Assembly (NCBI RefSeq): GCF_014199265.1
Contig: NZ_JACIJG010000003.1
Coordinates: 62,001-126,000 of the forward strand
Source: Brucella daejeonensis
Lineage (GTDB): Bacteria; Pseudomonadota; Alphaproteobacteria; Rhizobiales; Rhizobiaceae
Direction: 5' to 3'
DNA length: 64,000 bases
Numbering within the stretch: position 1 is the first letter of the stretch; each line of letters opens with the position of its first letter. The position numbers and the translations under genes are program-made. Positions 9,731-18,256 of this stretch are shown piece by piece. The notes beneath the pieces are model-generated. The model had not been told where the DNA came from. It saw only the letters and a program-made list of their open reading frames with translations, and did no database searches.

Positions 9731-10132
9731 ATGGCCGAATATCTCACCCGCTTCTCCTGCCTCCTCGACGTCGGCTCGCTCGCCAATGTCGCGCGGGCGT
9801 TCGACATCTACACCGCGCTGATGGCCGAGAACGGTCGCGACGACCCGCCCGCCGAGCCGTTCCTGCTCTCGCTGACGCCCGAGTATGGCGCGACACGCCT
9901 CTGGCTTCGCGACCCCGGAACCGCCGATCCGCAATTGCTGATCACATTCGTCACGCGCTGCGCCGAGACCTTCGCGCTCACCGGCACCTGGGGGTTTCAG
10001 TGGGCCGGCATTGCCTCGGACCCTGTCGTCGACGGCTTCTCCGGCGGTGCCCATCTGCTCGATCTCGGCACAGGCCGCACGATCGAATGGACCAGCACGG
10101 ACCGTTGGCTCGCCGAGGGAGGTGCGCGATGA
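9731..10132 (+). CDS. Conserved ICE protein of unknown function
   Basis: 133 residues (MAEYLTRFSCLLDVGSLANV...). AGGAG lies just upstream of the ATG. No catalytic motif or membrane segment is visible. The stop overlaps the start of the next gene (ATGA), so the two are co-translated. I recognise it only as a companion of this ICE block. Confidence 0.65.
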   Translation: MAEYLTRFSCLLDVGSLANVARAFDIYTALMAENGRDDPPAEPFLLSLTPEYGATRLWLRDPGTADPQLLITFVTRCAETFALTGTWGFQWAGIASDPVVDGFSGGAHLLDLGTGRTIEWTSTDRWLAEGGAR

Positions 10133-10353
10133 TCCCCGATCATGCCCGCGCCAACTTCCAGACCCTGCTGAGCGCCGCGGAAAGCGGCGATCTGGCGCTG
10201 ATGGAATGCACCGACGCCGCAACCGGCGAACCGCGCCATGTCATCTGCGCGGTCGGCCGTGACGGTGAAGACTATATGTTCACGCCGTTCGGCCATCTGG
10301 CAGAAGGTGATCCATTCGGCGCCTATCGGCCATCAAAAACCGCTCCTTCTTGA
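10129..10353 (+). CDS. Small conserved ICE protein (DUF6117-like)
   Basis: 74 residues (MIPDHARANFQTLLSAAESG...VICAVGRDGEDYMFTPFGHLA). The sequence resembles small DUF6117-type proteins found on alphaproteobacterial mobile elements. Its start overlaps the previous stop. The function is unknown. Confidence 0.6.
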   Translation: MIPDHARANFQTLLSAAESGDLALMECTDAATGEPRHVICAVGRDGEDYMFTPFGHLAEGDPFGAYRPSKTAPS

Positions 10354-10402
10354 TATGATACAAGAAGAGACGTCGAATCAACGTTAGTGAGGTAAATCAA
10401 AG

Positions 10403-10792
10403 ATGATCGATGTCGATCTTGAAACCACCTACCGCGAGTACATCGAATGCCTAAACAAGCAGGACTGGAATAATCTCAGCCAATTTGTCCATGACGATGT
10501 TCATCACAACGGCAGGCCGCTTGGTATCAATGGCTATCGCACAATGCTCGAAAGCGACTACGAGCAGATCCCCGATCTTCGCTTCACAATCGAGATGTTG
10601 GTCGCCGATACACAGCGCATCGCCTCCCGGCTTCGGTTCGACGTCACGCCTAAGGCCGACTTTCTCGACCTGCCCGTGAACGGCAGGAAAGTGACGTTCT
10701 GCGAAAACGTCTTCTACGAATACCAACACGGAAAGATTCGGGAAGTTTGGTCGGTCATCGACAAGGCAGCTATCGAGCTCCAACTCCGATAG
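10403..10792 (+). CDS. SnoaL-like/NTF2-fold protein
   Basis: 129 residues with the SnoaL/ester-cyclase pattern: an N-terminal helix (TTYREYIECLNKQDWNNLSQFV), then HDDVHHNGRPLG, IPDLRFTIEMLVAD and VTFCENVFYEYQHGKIREVW. NTF2-fold members bind small ligands or act as polyketide cyclases; the substrate cannot be inferred here. The gene probably came as cargo. It runs tail to tail, with no gap, against the minus-strand gene at 10793. Confidence 0.75.
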   Translation: MIDVDLETTYREYIECLNKQDWNNLSQFVHDDVHHNGRPLGINGYRTMLESDYEQIPDLRFTIEMLVADTQRIASRLRFDVTPKADFLDLPVNGRKVTFCENVFYEYQHGKIREVWSVIDKAAIELQLR

Positions 10793-11152
10793 CTACCAGA
10801 CGGCCACTTCCCATTGACCGTTGACACGCGCGAAACCAACCGGCCGGTTCTGGGGTGTGGCGTTCGCCCTGGTCGTGTCCATCGTGAGCTGCGTCATACA
10901 GGTCACGCCGGGTCCGACACCGCCCGGCGAACAATCACCAAGCTTGAGCGTCGCATTGGCGAGCGACGTTCCCGTGAAGAGGCGGTGGCGGCGGACGGCT
11001 GCGATGGCCTCTTCTTCCGTCGGCTGAGCCACGCCCGCGACCGCAGCGGCCGATGCGCCGCCCGGTGCGATCACCGGGCGGAGCGCAAAGCCCGCCCCGA
11101 GGCCCACAACGAAGCAGCCTGCGGCCACCCTGCCGATCACACTTCCCTTCAT
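10793..11152 (-). CDS. Small secreted protein of unknown function
   Basis: 119 residues from an ATG with GGAGA eight nt upstream. An N-terminal hydrophobic segment (VIGRVAAGCFVVGLGAGFAL) followed by Ala-rich sequence suggests a signal peptide or anchor. Two cysteines in the body (GDCSPGGVGPGVTC) could form a disulfide. The gene ends one base after the end of the opposite-strand SnoaL-like gene. Confidence 0.55.
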   Translation of the reverse strand: MKGSVIGRVAAGCFVVGLGAGFALRPVIAPGGASAAAVAGVAQPTEEEAIAAVRRHRLFTGTSLANATLKLGDCSPGGVGPGVTCMTQLTMDTTRANATPQNRPVGFARVNGQWEVAVW

Positions 11153-11300
11153 CACCGTCTCCTTCCGGAACCTCGCTTGGTCGGGCGGACACACGTCTCC
11201 GATCACCCGGATCGCCGTCCGCCATGTGCTGGATGAAGAAGTGTAGCGCTGCGCACCCCACCTCGGAAGGCCGCGCGATCAGCCGGTCATGCTGCGGGCC

Positions 11301-11390
11301 AGAGTGAGAGGACGGCCGGGACGGGTTCGAGCCGGTCCGGTCGAGAGAGCGCCGCCGGTTCGTTCCGATCCGCTCTCCGGAGAAATCCCC
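11301..11390 (+). promoter_or_regulatory. Structured leader, copy 3 (before ArdB gene)
   Basis: After the purine-rich AGAGTGAGAGGACGG and GACGGGTT, the stem CGAGCCGG/CCGGTTCG with an inner CGG/CCG closes a loop containing GAGAGAGCG. The same elements, with compensating changes, occur in copy 4 at 11890-11982. Confidence 0.5.
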
Positions 11391-11828
11391 ATGACCGACA
11401 CTACAAACAGCACCGACGATTCCCCAGCGCGCGCAGTCGCCCTCGTACCGGAGGCTCGCCGGATGGACTTTCTGCCGCTGCTCTTCGGCCGCCAGCATGT
11501 CCTTGTGGCGGAGATGACCGTCTATCACCTGATGGAGCGTCTGAGCCCGCTCGATTATCGTGGCGGTCTCTGGGACTTCTATGAGCGCGACGGTAGGCCA
11601 TTATACCTCGCGCCAACCTCGAAGCCCCGCTTTCAGATCGTCTGCGACGCCAACGGCTATGAGGGCGAGGTGTCGGCCGACGCCGCCGGCATCATCGCGA
11701 CGCTCTTCGCCTTCTCCCATCTCTCCTTCAAATATCCGGGCGACGCGATGTCGGAAGGATATGGCCGCCTCTACGACTACGCCGCAGACCATCCGGAATC
11801 CGCCGAAATCTTCCAGTCGATCGACTGA
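11391..11828 (+). CDS. ArdB-family antirestriction protein
   Basis: 145 residues. The core LPLLFGRQHVLVAEMTVYHLM and GGLWDFYERDGRPLYLAP match the antirestriction family PF03230 (ArdB/KlcA), which relieves type I restriction when mobile DNA enters a new host. The acidic C-terminal region (YGRLYDYAADHPESAEIFQSID) also fits. The gene follows structured leader copy 3 and precedes the methylase/helicase. Confidence 0.85.
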   Translation: MTDTTNSTDDSPARAVALVPEARRMDFLPLLFGRQHVLVAEMTVYHLMERLSPLDYRGGLWDFYERDGRPLYLAPTSKPRFQIVCDANGYEGEVSADAAGIIATLFAFSHLSFKYPGDAMSEGYGRLYDYAADHPESAEIFQSID

Positions 11829-11845
11829 AATCGGCTGTCTCCCTA

Positions 11846-11876
11846 AGCGCCCGGCCGCACCGCGGGCGCTTTTTTT
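11846..11876 (+). terminator. Rho-independent terminator after ArdB gene
   Basis: Stem AGCGCCCG/CGGGCGCT followed by seven T residues, 17 nt after the ArdB stop. Confidence 0.85.
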
Positions 11877-11889
11877 ATGTCGGCGGACC

Positions 11890-11982
11890 AGAGGAAGAGG
11901 ACGGTCGGGACGGGTCGAGTCCGGGCGGTCGAGAGAGAGCGCCGACCGGGCTTGTCCCTTCCGCTCTCCCGAGGTTGCTCCT
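11890..11982 (+). promoter_or_regulatory. Structured leader, copy 4 (before methylase/helicase gene)
   Basis: The purine-rich AGAGGAAGAGGACGG, GACGGGTCGAG and a stem CGAGTCCGG/CCGGGCTTG (two G-U pairs) enclose GGTCGAGAGAGAGCG. It aligns with copy 3, with pairing kept despite base changes. Confidence 0.5.
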
Positions 11983-14550
11983 ATGAACATTCTGCCTCCC
12001 GCGGCCCTTCCGGCCGCGCCCGTCACCCGTGCGTCTTCGATCCTCGGCGTGGCGCAGCAGCTTCTCGATTATCTCGAACGCGGCCAGCGCATCGACGCCG
12101 CGATCCTCCGTGCAGCAATGGAAGCGGCCTTCGGCGCGTCCGACACCAGCGGCACCTGGGACTGGAGGGCCGCCTATGAGGCCTGCGAGGTCGCGACAGT
12201 CCTCTTCCTGCGCAAATACGGAAAGGCACTTTTCCGCGAGGCCGCATCTCCGGCTGTACGTCTTTCCGCTCTTGGGAAGATCGCCGGGCTCCTGCCGACG
12301 CATACGCGGCGCTCGGAAGAATCGCAGGCGCTACAGCAGTTCTCGACGCCAGCGCCGCTCGGCCTCGCCGCCGTGGCCGCCGCCTCCATTGCTGCTGGCG
12401 ACATCGTGCTGGAGCCGTCGGCTGGCACCGGCCTGCTCGCCATACTGGCCGAGATATCAGGCGGAACGCTACTCCTCAACGAGCTGGCCGAGACCCGCGC
12501 CGATCTGCTCGCTGCGCTGTTTCCGGCTGTCGCCGTCACGCGCTTCGACGCGGCCCAGATCGACGATCATCTCGCGCCGGACGCCACCCCCTCAGTCGTG
12601 CTGATGAACCCGCCATTCTCCGTCATGGCAAACGTCTCCGGCCGCGTGGCCGACGCCGCCTATCGCCATGTCGCCTCGGCGCTGGCCCGGCTCGCCGATG
12701 GCGGGCGGCTGGTGGCGATCACTGGCGCCAACTTCAGCCCCGACCATCCGGTTTGGGCCGCGGCCTTCGTCCGGCTTCAGGAGCGTGGCCGCATCGTCTT
12801 CACCGCGGCCGTGGACGGCTCGGTCTATGCCAAGCACGGCACGACCATCGACACGCGGCTGACGGTCATCGACAAGCTGCCGACCGACAATCGTTCGGCA
12901 TTTCCCCCTTCGCCCGGCATCGCGCCCGACGTCGCCACGCTGCTCGGCTGGATCGAGACGCAGGTTCCGCCGCGTCCGACTGCCACCCTCCCGCCAGTGG
13001 CAACTTCGGCGTCTACCGCGACGCCCCGGACCGTTCGCGGAAACCTCGCGCGCACTACTGCGCCACGTCCCGCCACGCCCGCGTCCATCGAGCCCGAAGG
13101 CGTCGAACTCGCCTATGAGACCGTGGAGTGGACGCCTGCCGAAATCGGCCGGATCACCGACGCGATCTATGAAGAATACGGATTGCAGGCGATCCGTATC
13201 CCCGGGGCGCAGGCCCATCCGACCAAGCTTGTGCAATCCGTCGCGATGGCCTCGGTCGCGCCGCCCAGGCCGAGCTACCGGCCCCGGCTGCCTGCAAACA
13301 TCGTCCCGGATGGCCTGCTCTCTGACGCCCAGCTCGAAACCGTCATCTACGCCGGCGAGGCACATGCCGACTTCCTCGCCGGTTCGTGGACGCTCGACGA
13401 GCCTTTCGACGTCGTCTCGGCCGCGCCCGATGACGCGCCCAACGCCGTGCGCTTCCGTCGAGGCTTCATGCTCGGTGACGGGACCGGCGCCGGCAAGGGA
13501 CGCCAGTCGGCCGGCATCATCCTCGACAACTGGATGCAGGGCCGCCGCAAGGCGGTGTGGATCTCCAAATCCGACAAGCTGCTGGAGGACGCCCAGCGCG
13601 ACTGGTCGGCGCTCGGCATGGAGCGGCTGCTGGTAACGCCGCTGTCGCGTTTCCCGCAGGGCAAGGACATCACGCTCTCGGAAGCTGTCCTATTCACCAC
13701 CTACGCCACGCTACGGTCCGACGACCGCGGCGAGAAGCTTTCCCGCGTCAAGCAGATCGTCGAATGGTTGGGCTCCGACTTCGATGGAGTGATCATCTTC
13801 GACGAGAGCCACGCCATGCAGAATGCCGCCGGCGGCAAGGGCGAACGCGGCGACGTCGCCGCCTCGCAGCAGGGCCGTGCGGGCCTTCGGCTCCAGCACG
13901 CGCTGCCCAACGCGCGCGTCGTCTATGTCTCGGCGACCGGCGCGACGAGCGTCCATAACCTCGCCTATGCCCAACGGCTCGGCCTGTGGGGCGGCAAGGA
14001 TTTTCCCTTCGCCAACCGGGCCGAATTCGTCGAGGCGGTCGAGAATGGCGGCGTGGCAGCCATGGAGGTGCTCGCGCGTGACCTTCGCGCGCTCGGCCTC
14101 TATACCGCCCGCTCGCTCTCCTATGACGGCGTCGAATATGAGTTGGTCGAGCACGCGCTCACGCCCGAGCAGACGCGCATCTACGATGCCTATGCCGGCG
14201 CTTTCGCCATCATCCATAATCATCTCGATGCGGCGATGCAGGCCGCCAACATCACCGGCTCCGACGGGACGCTGAACCGGCAGGCAAAGTCAGCCGCGCG
14301 CTCGGCCTTCGAGAGCGCCAAGCAGCGCTTCTTCGGTCACCTCCTGACCAGCATGAAGACGCCGACGCTGATCCGCTCGATCGAGCAGGACCTAGCCGAC
14401 GGCCACGCCGCCGTCATCCAGATCGTCTCGACCGGCGAGGCGCTGATGGAACGGCGCCTGGCCGAGATCCCCACCGAGGAATGGAACGACGTCCGTGTCG
14501 ACATCACGCCGCGCGAATATGTTTTATCCGGAGCTCCGGATAAGACATAA
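11983..14550 (+). pseudogene. Strawberry-notch-like methylase/helicase, 5' part (interrupted)
   Basis: About 855 codons from ATG 11983. An N-terminal methyltransferase-like domain shows the SAM-binding motif VLEPSAGTGLLA (about 139-150) and the N6-adenine motif NPPF; then a helicase domain with Walker A-like GDGTGAGKGRQSAG and DESH (FDESHAMQN). In intact homologues the chain continues ...PREYVLDYLAHSF. Here, after PREYVL, the frame enters inserted DNA and stops after SGAPDKT. The C-terminal helicase half resumes at 20816. The insertion falls between the two helicase lobes, so the fragment should lack helicase activity; the methylase domain could still fold. Confidence 0.85.
14524..14543. repeat. 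20-bp perfect palindrome at the left junction of the inserted element
   Basis: TTATCCGGAGCTCCGGATAA lies between the target gene sequence (...GAATATGT) and the left terminal inverted repeat. It has no counterpart at the right end, where the repeat abuts the target sequence (TCTCGATTAT) directly. Confidence 0.8.
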
Positions 14551-14693
14551 TATGCCGCGTCGGCGTTATGCTGAGTTCGGGGTTTCAATCTGTTGTTCTT
14601 CTGATTCATTTTCGGTTTTCCGCTTTGGATAATCATGATGCCTCTGCTCTCAATCGCAGAAGGACATCCCCAACGAACTCCCCCTCCAACTCT
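14545..14693 (+). repeat. Left terminal inverted repeat of the RIT-like element
   Basis: 149 bp, differing from the complement of 20667-20815 at two positions that I can see. One difference changes the ATG start codon of the first recombinase (right copy) to ACG here. A GATAAT hexamer within the repeat may serve as a -10 element. The primase-helicase gene begins shortly after this copy. Confidence 0.85.
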
Positions 14694-14770
14694 TAATGCC
14701 GACCTTCTTACGCCGGCCTCTTCCGCGCATTATGCTGGGCGGGACAGAAGAGACTGGGTGGAAATCACGC

Positions 14771-17212
14771 GTGACCGACAAGAACGATATTGAGGAAAAC
14801 CTGACGCGGGTTCGAGCGCGGCTGGCCGATCTGGATGCTGAACGGCATGAGCTTCAGCGCGAGATGGCGGCACTTGAGGCTCGTCTTGCTGCAGAGCCCG
14901 CGCCAACCGTGAAACAGCCCTCCTTCGAGAACGCCTCCGTCACGAATGCTTCGCCGTCGCACGAAAAGGTTGATCTGTTCCGAAGCCTGTTCGCCGGTCG
15001 GCCTGACGTGTTCCCGTTGCGATGGGACAACAGGAAGACCGGTCGCTCGGGGTATTCGCCTGCTTGTGCCAACGAATGGGTGAAAGGAATATGCGGCAAA
15101 CCGAAGGTCAAATGCGGTGAATGCCTCCATCAGAAGTTCATCCCGCCGGACGAAAGTGTCATGGAAAAACACCTGCGCGGTGGCGATGGCCGAAGTGGCG
15201 ATTTTGTAGCCGGCGTCTATCCGCTACTATCCGGTGATACATGCTGGTTTCTGGCGGCGGATTTTGACAAGGCATCCTGGGCGGATGACGCGAATGCGCT
15301 GCTCGAAACCTGTCGGGCAAAGGGCGTTCCCGCAGCGCTGGAACGATCGAGATCTGGAAATGGCGGTCATATCTGGATCTTCTTCTCCGAACCGGTCTCT
15401 GCCCGTGTGGCACGCCAGTTTGGATCAGTTCTGATCACCGAAACGATGGAGCGGCGGCCGGAAATCGGTTTTGCTTCCTATGACCGGCTGTTTCCAAATC
15501 AGGATATCATGCCGCTCGGCGGCTTCGGCAACCTGATCGCACTGCCGCTCCAGAACACCGCGCGCAAGGCTGGCAACAGCGTCTTTGTGGACGCGGGCAT
15601 GCGGCCGTATGACGATCAGTGGGCCTATTTGTCCTCCTTGCCGAGATTGTCTGCGGCAGCGGTGACCAAGCTCGTCGAAGCCGCCGAGCTTTCCGGGCGG
15701 ATACTGGGCGTGCGCATGCCTGTGGATGACGAACAGGCGGACGAACCCTGGAAGATGACTCCGTCACGCCGCAGCACGGCGCGACGCCTCGACGTGCCCG
15801 TTCCACCGACCATCAAGGTAACGATTGCCGACCAGATCTATATCGACCGCTCGGAGTTGCCTTCGGCCATGGTTGCCCAACTGGTGCGACTGGCCGCGTT
15901 CCAGAACCCCGAATTCTATCGCGCGCAGGCGATGCGGCTGCCGACATTCGGAAAGCCGCGCATTGTGTCCTGTGCCGAACTGCATCCCCGACACGTCGCC
16001 CTGCCGCGCGGCAGCTTCGACGAAGTGGTCGGGTTCCTGTCCGATCACGGTGTGAGAGCCGAACTGGACGATTTGCGTGAAGACGGAACCCGCTTGCCTG
16101 AGACGGTCTGCTTCCGTGGCGAACTTCGCCAACAGCAATCGCGAGCGTTCGAAGCATTGGCCGAACACGATACCGGCGTGCTTGCCGCCACGACCGCATT
16201 CGGCAAGACGGTTGTGGCCTCGGCGCTGATCGCGCGTCGTGCCAGCAATACGCTGGTTCTTGTTCATCGTCGCGAACTCCTTAGCCAATGGATCGAGCGC
16301 CTCAAGTCCTTTCTGCAGATTGACCCGAAGCAGATCGGCACCATTGGCGCGGGAAAGCGCAAACCCACCGGTGTGATCGACGTGGCGCTGATCCAGAGCC
16401 TGGTTCGCAAGGGCGAAGTTGACGATATCGTTGCCGATTACGGTCATCTTGTCGTCGATGAGTGCCATCACCTGTCCGCTGCAAGCTTTGAGCTTGTCGC
16501 CCGCAGATCGAAGGCGCGCTATGTTACGGGATTGTCGGCAACGGTCGCCCGGAAAGACGGGCATCACCCGATCATCTTCATGCAATGCGGTCCGGTACGC
16601 CATCAGGTAAGCGCCAAATCACAGGCAGCAGAAAACGGCCTTCACCATCGGGCGCGGGAACGTCATACGAGATTCAGATTGCCGGAGGCCCTCGCCATAG
16701 CCGAACGCCCGTCCATCCCCGCAATCTATGCCGCTCTGGCGGAGGATGAGGCCCGAAACGATCTGATCTTCAATGACGTGTTGAAATCGCTTGAGGTCAA
16801 ACGCTCACCGATCGTACTGACCGAGCGGAAGGATCACCTCGAGCATCTTCATCAACGACTCTCCCGATTTGTGAAAAACATCGTCGTACTCCGTGGCGGC
16901 ATGTCCGCAAAGGACCGGAATGCCGCGCATGCGGCGCTGAATGTCGATGATGATGAGGAACGGCTGATCCTCGCGACAGGGCGTTATATCGGCGAGGGCT
17001 TCGATGACGCCCGGCTCGACACCCTGTTCCTGACAATGCCGATCGCCTGGAAAGGCACGCTGGCGCAATATGTCGGCAGGTTGCATCGGCGGCATGACGA
17101 AAAGAAGGACGTGCTGGTGGTCGATTATGTCGACAGTTCAGTCCCGGTCCTCGCCAGAATGGCCGCCAAACGACGGACCGGCTATCGGGCGCTCGGCTAT
17201 GTGATGGAATAG
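14771..17212 (+). CDS. AEP-type primase / SF2 helicase fusion (TOTE-conflict-system-like)
   Basis: 813 residues from a GTG at 14771; the frame is open back to 14696 inside the end of the terminal repeat, so the start is uncertain. In order: an N-terminal coiled coil (about 8-42), a putative zinc knuckle with Cys99, 108, 115 and 118, an archaeo-eukaryotic primase domain (about 120-300) with catalytic DFD (164-166) and SRSGNGGHIW (His200), then a superfamily II helicase with Walker A TTAFGKT (474-480), DECH (563-566), LSAT (588-591) and QYVGRLHR. This matches proteins named 'TOTE conflict system primase' in databases, which are predicted defence or conflict components. All key residues are present. 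It is the only passenger in the RIT-like element and faces the recombinase genes. Confidence 0.85.
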   Translation: MTDKNDIEENLTRVRARLADLDAERHELQREMAALEARLAAEPAPTVKQPSFENASVTNASPSHEKVDLFRSLFAGRPDVFPLRWDNRKTGRSGYSPACANEWVKGICGKPKVKCGECLHQKFIPPDESVMEKHLRGGDGRSGDFVAGVYPLLSGDTCWFLAADFDKASWADDANALLETCRAKGVPAALERSRSGNGGHIWIFFSEPVSARVARQFGSVLITETMERRPEIGFASYDRLFPNQDIMPLGGFGNLIALPLQNTARKAGNSVFVDAGMRPYDDQWAYLSSLPRLSAAAVTKLVEAAELSGRILGVRMPVDDEQADEPWKMTPSRRSTARRLDVPVPPTIKVTIADQIYIDRSELPSAMVAQLVRLAAFQNPEFYRAQAMRLPTFGKPRIVSCAELHPRHVALPRGSFDEVVGFLSDHGVRAELDDLREDGTRLPETVCFRGELRQQQSRAFEALAEHDTGVLAATTAFGKTVVASALIARRASNTLVLVHRRELLSQWIERLKSFLQIDPKQIGTIGAGKRKPTGVIDVALIQSLVRKGEVDDIVADYGHLVVDECHHLSAASFELVARRSKARYVTGLSATVARKDGHHPIIFMQCGPVRHQVSAKSQAAENGLHHRARERHTRFRLPEALAIAERPSIPAIYAALAEDEARNDLIFNDVLKSLEVKRSPIVLTERKDHLEHLHQRLSRFVKNIVVLRGGMSAKDRNAAHAALNVDDDEERLILATGRYIGEGFDDARLDTLFLTMPIAWKGTLAQYVGRLHRRHDEKKDVLVVDYVDSSVPVLARMAAKRRTGYRALGYVME

Positions 17213-17215
17213 CGC

Positions 17216-17230
17216 CCCGCCGATAGCGGG
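17216..17230. terminator. Small hairpin between convergent genes
   Basis: CCCGC/GCGGG with loop CGATA sits in the 39-nt gap between the primase-helicase stop and the stop of the third recombinase. There is no T tract, so termination is only possible. Confidence 0.35.
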
Positions 17231-17251
17231 ACACCAATTCTGCCCGATCAG

Positions 17252-18256
17252 TCAGGATCTCTGTGTCGCGACGGCCAATATCTGCATCAGCTTGTCCGAG
17301 GGTTCCCGGAATTTGCCGGGTTTGATCAGCGGGGCATGATGCGCATCCAGAAGTGCGAGCTTCTCGGTCGGGTCCGCGCGCAGATACATCTCCGTCGTCT
17401 GGATGCTGGTATGTCCAAGCCAGAGCGCGACCTTGCGGATATCGCCGGTAGCCTGAAGCGTATGCATGGCGCAGCTGTGCCGCAGCACATGCGGGGTCAC
17501 GTGCTTTGCGGCGATCGAGGGTGCCAAGCCTTCGGCGGTCGCCACATGCTGCCTGAGCCTGTAGGCGAACCCGTCCCGTGTCATCTGGCGACCATCACGG
17601 TTCAGGAACAGTTCGGGCCCCACATTGCCTGGCCGGACAGCCAGCCACGCGCGAATGGCGGCCTGGGTCTCCTTCCAGAGCGGCAGGACGCGCTCCCGCC
17701 GCCCCTTGCCCAGGATCCGAACGCTGGACAACGAAACTTCGGGAAAATCGTCCATTCGCACCGCGAGCAGTTCGGATGCCCTCAATCCTGCGGCATAGGC
17801 AAGATGCAGCATCGCCCTGTCCCGCAATCCGCCCGGCGTGTGACGGTTCGGCGCGGCAAGCAGGGCACGGACTTCTTCCTTGGTCAGATAGTCGATCAGC
17901 TTGGCATCTGTCCGCTTGATCGGCATGGCCCGGATCATCATCGCCTGCTCAAGGCATGCCGGGTGACGATGTTCGACGAAACGGAAGAACGATTTGATCG
18001 CCGCCAGCCGCGCGTTGCGGGACCGGACGGAATTGGCGCGCCCTTCCTCGATATGTTCAAGGAACGCCCTGATCATCTGCACATCAAGGTCTTCTATGGC
18101 GAGTTCCGAAGGGGTTCGCCTGAGCCGCCCCGCCGCAAACCGCAGCAGAAGGGTGAACGCGTGGGCATAGGCCGCGATGGTATGTCGGCTCGCGCCGCAA
18201 TCGCCAGGAAGATGGGTTTGCAGGAAGGCCGAAAGATCGGGAGCAAGCGGGGTCAT
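17252..18256 (-). CDS. Tyrosine recombinase, third of the RIT trio
   Basis: 334 residues from ATG 18256, which overlaps the stop of the preceding recombinase. An N-terminal SAM-like core-binding domain (about 10-100) is followed by a catalytic domain with AAGLRASELLAVR, TPHVLRHSCAMHTLQ, WLGHTSIQTTEMYL, giving the Arg, His-x-x-Arg, His and Tyr set. RIT elements need three such recombinases for transposition; their exact roles are not known. Confidence 0.9.
   Translation of the reverse strand: MTPLAPDLSAFLQTHLPGDCGASRHTIAAYAHAFTLLLRFAAGRLRRTPSELAIEDLDVQMIRAFLEHIEEGRANSVRSRNARLAAIKSFFRFVEHRHPACLEQAMMIRAMPIKRTDAKLIDYLTKEEVRALLAAPNRHTPGGLRDRAMLHLAYAAGLRASELLAVRMDDFPEVSLSSVRILGKGRRERVLPLWKETQAAIRAWLAVRPGNVGPELFLNRDGRQMTRDGFAYRLRQHVATAEGLAPSIAAKHVTPHVLRHSCAMHTLQATGDIRKVALWLGHTSIQTTEMYLRADPTEKLALLDAHHAPLIKPGKFREPSDKLMQILAVATQRS

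Noticed and set aside
11560-11982. Frame extending the methylase/helicase start upstream through the ArdB gene
   Set aside because: It overlaps ArdB in another frame and has shadow composition; ATG 11983 follows a leader like that of the other genes.
12226-12270. Sequence resembling the 7328 palindrome inside the methylase/helicase gene
   Set aside because: The residues there (EAASPAVRLSALGKIA) fit the expected protein and there is no complete inverted repeat, so a chance codon-level likeness is more probable.
13176-13199. ATACGGAT/ATCCGTAT inverted repeat
   Set aside because: Only 8 bp, within good coding sequence, with no other copy in context.
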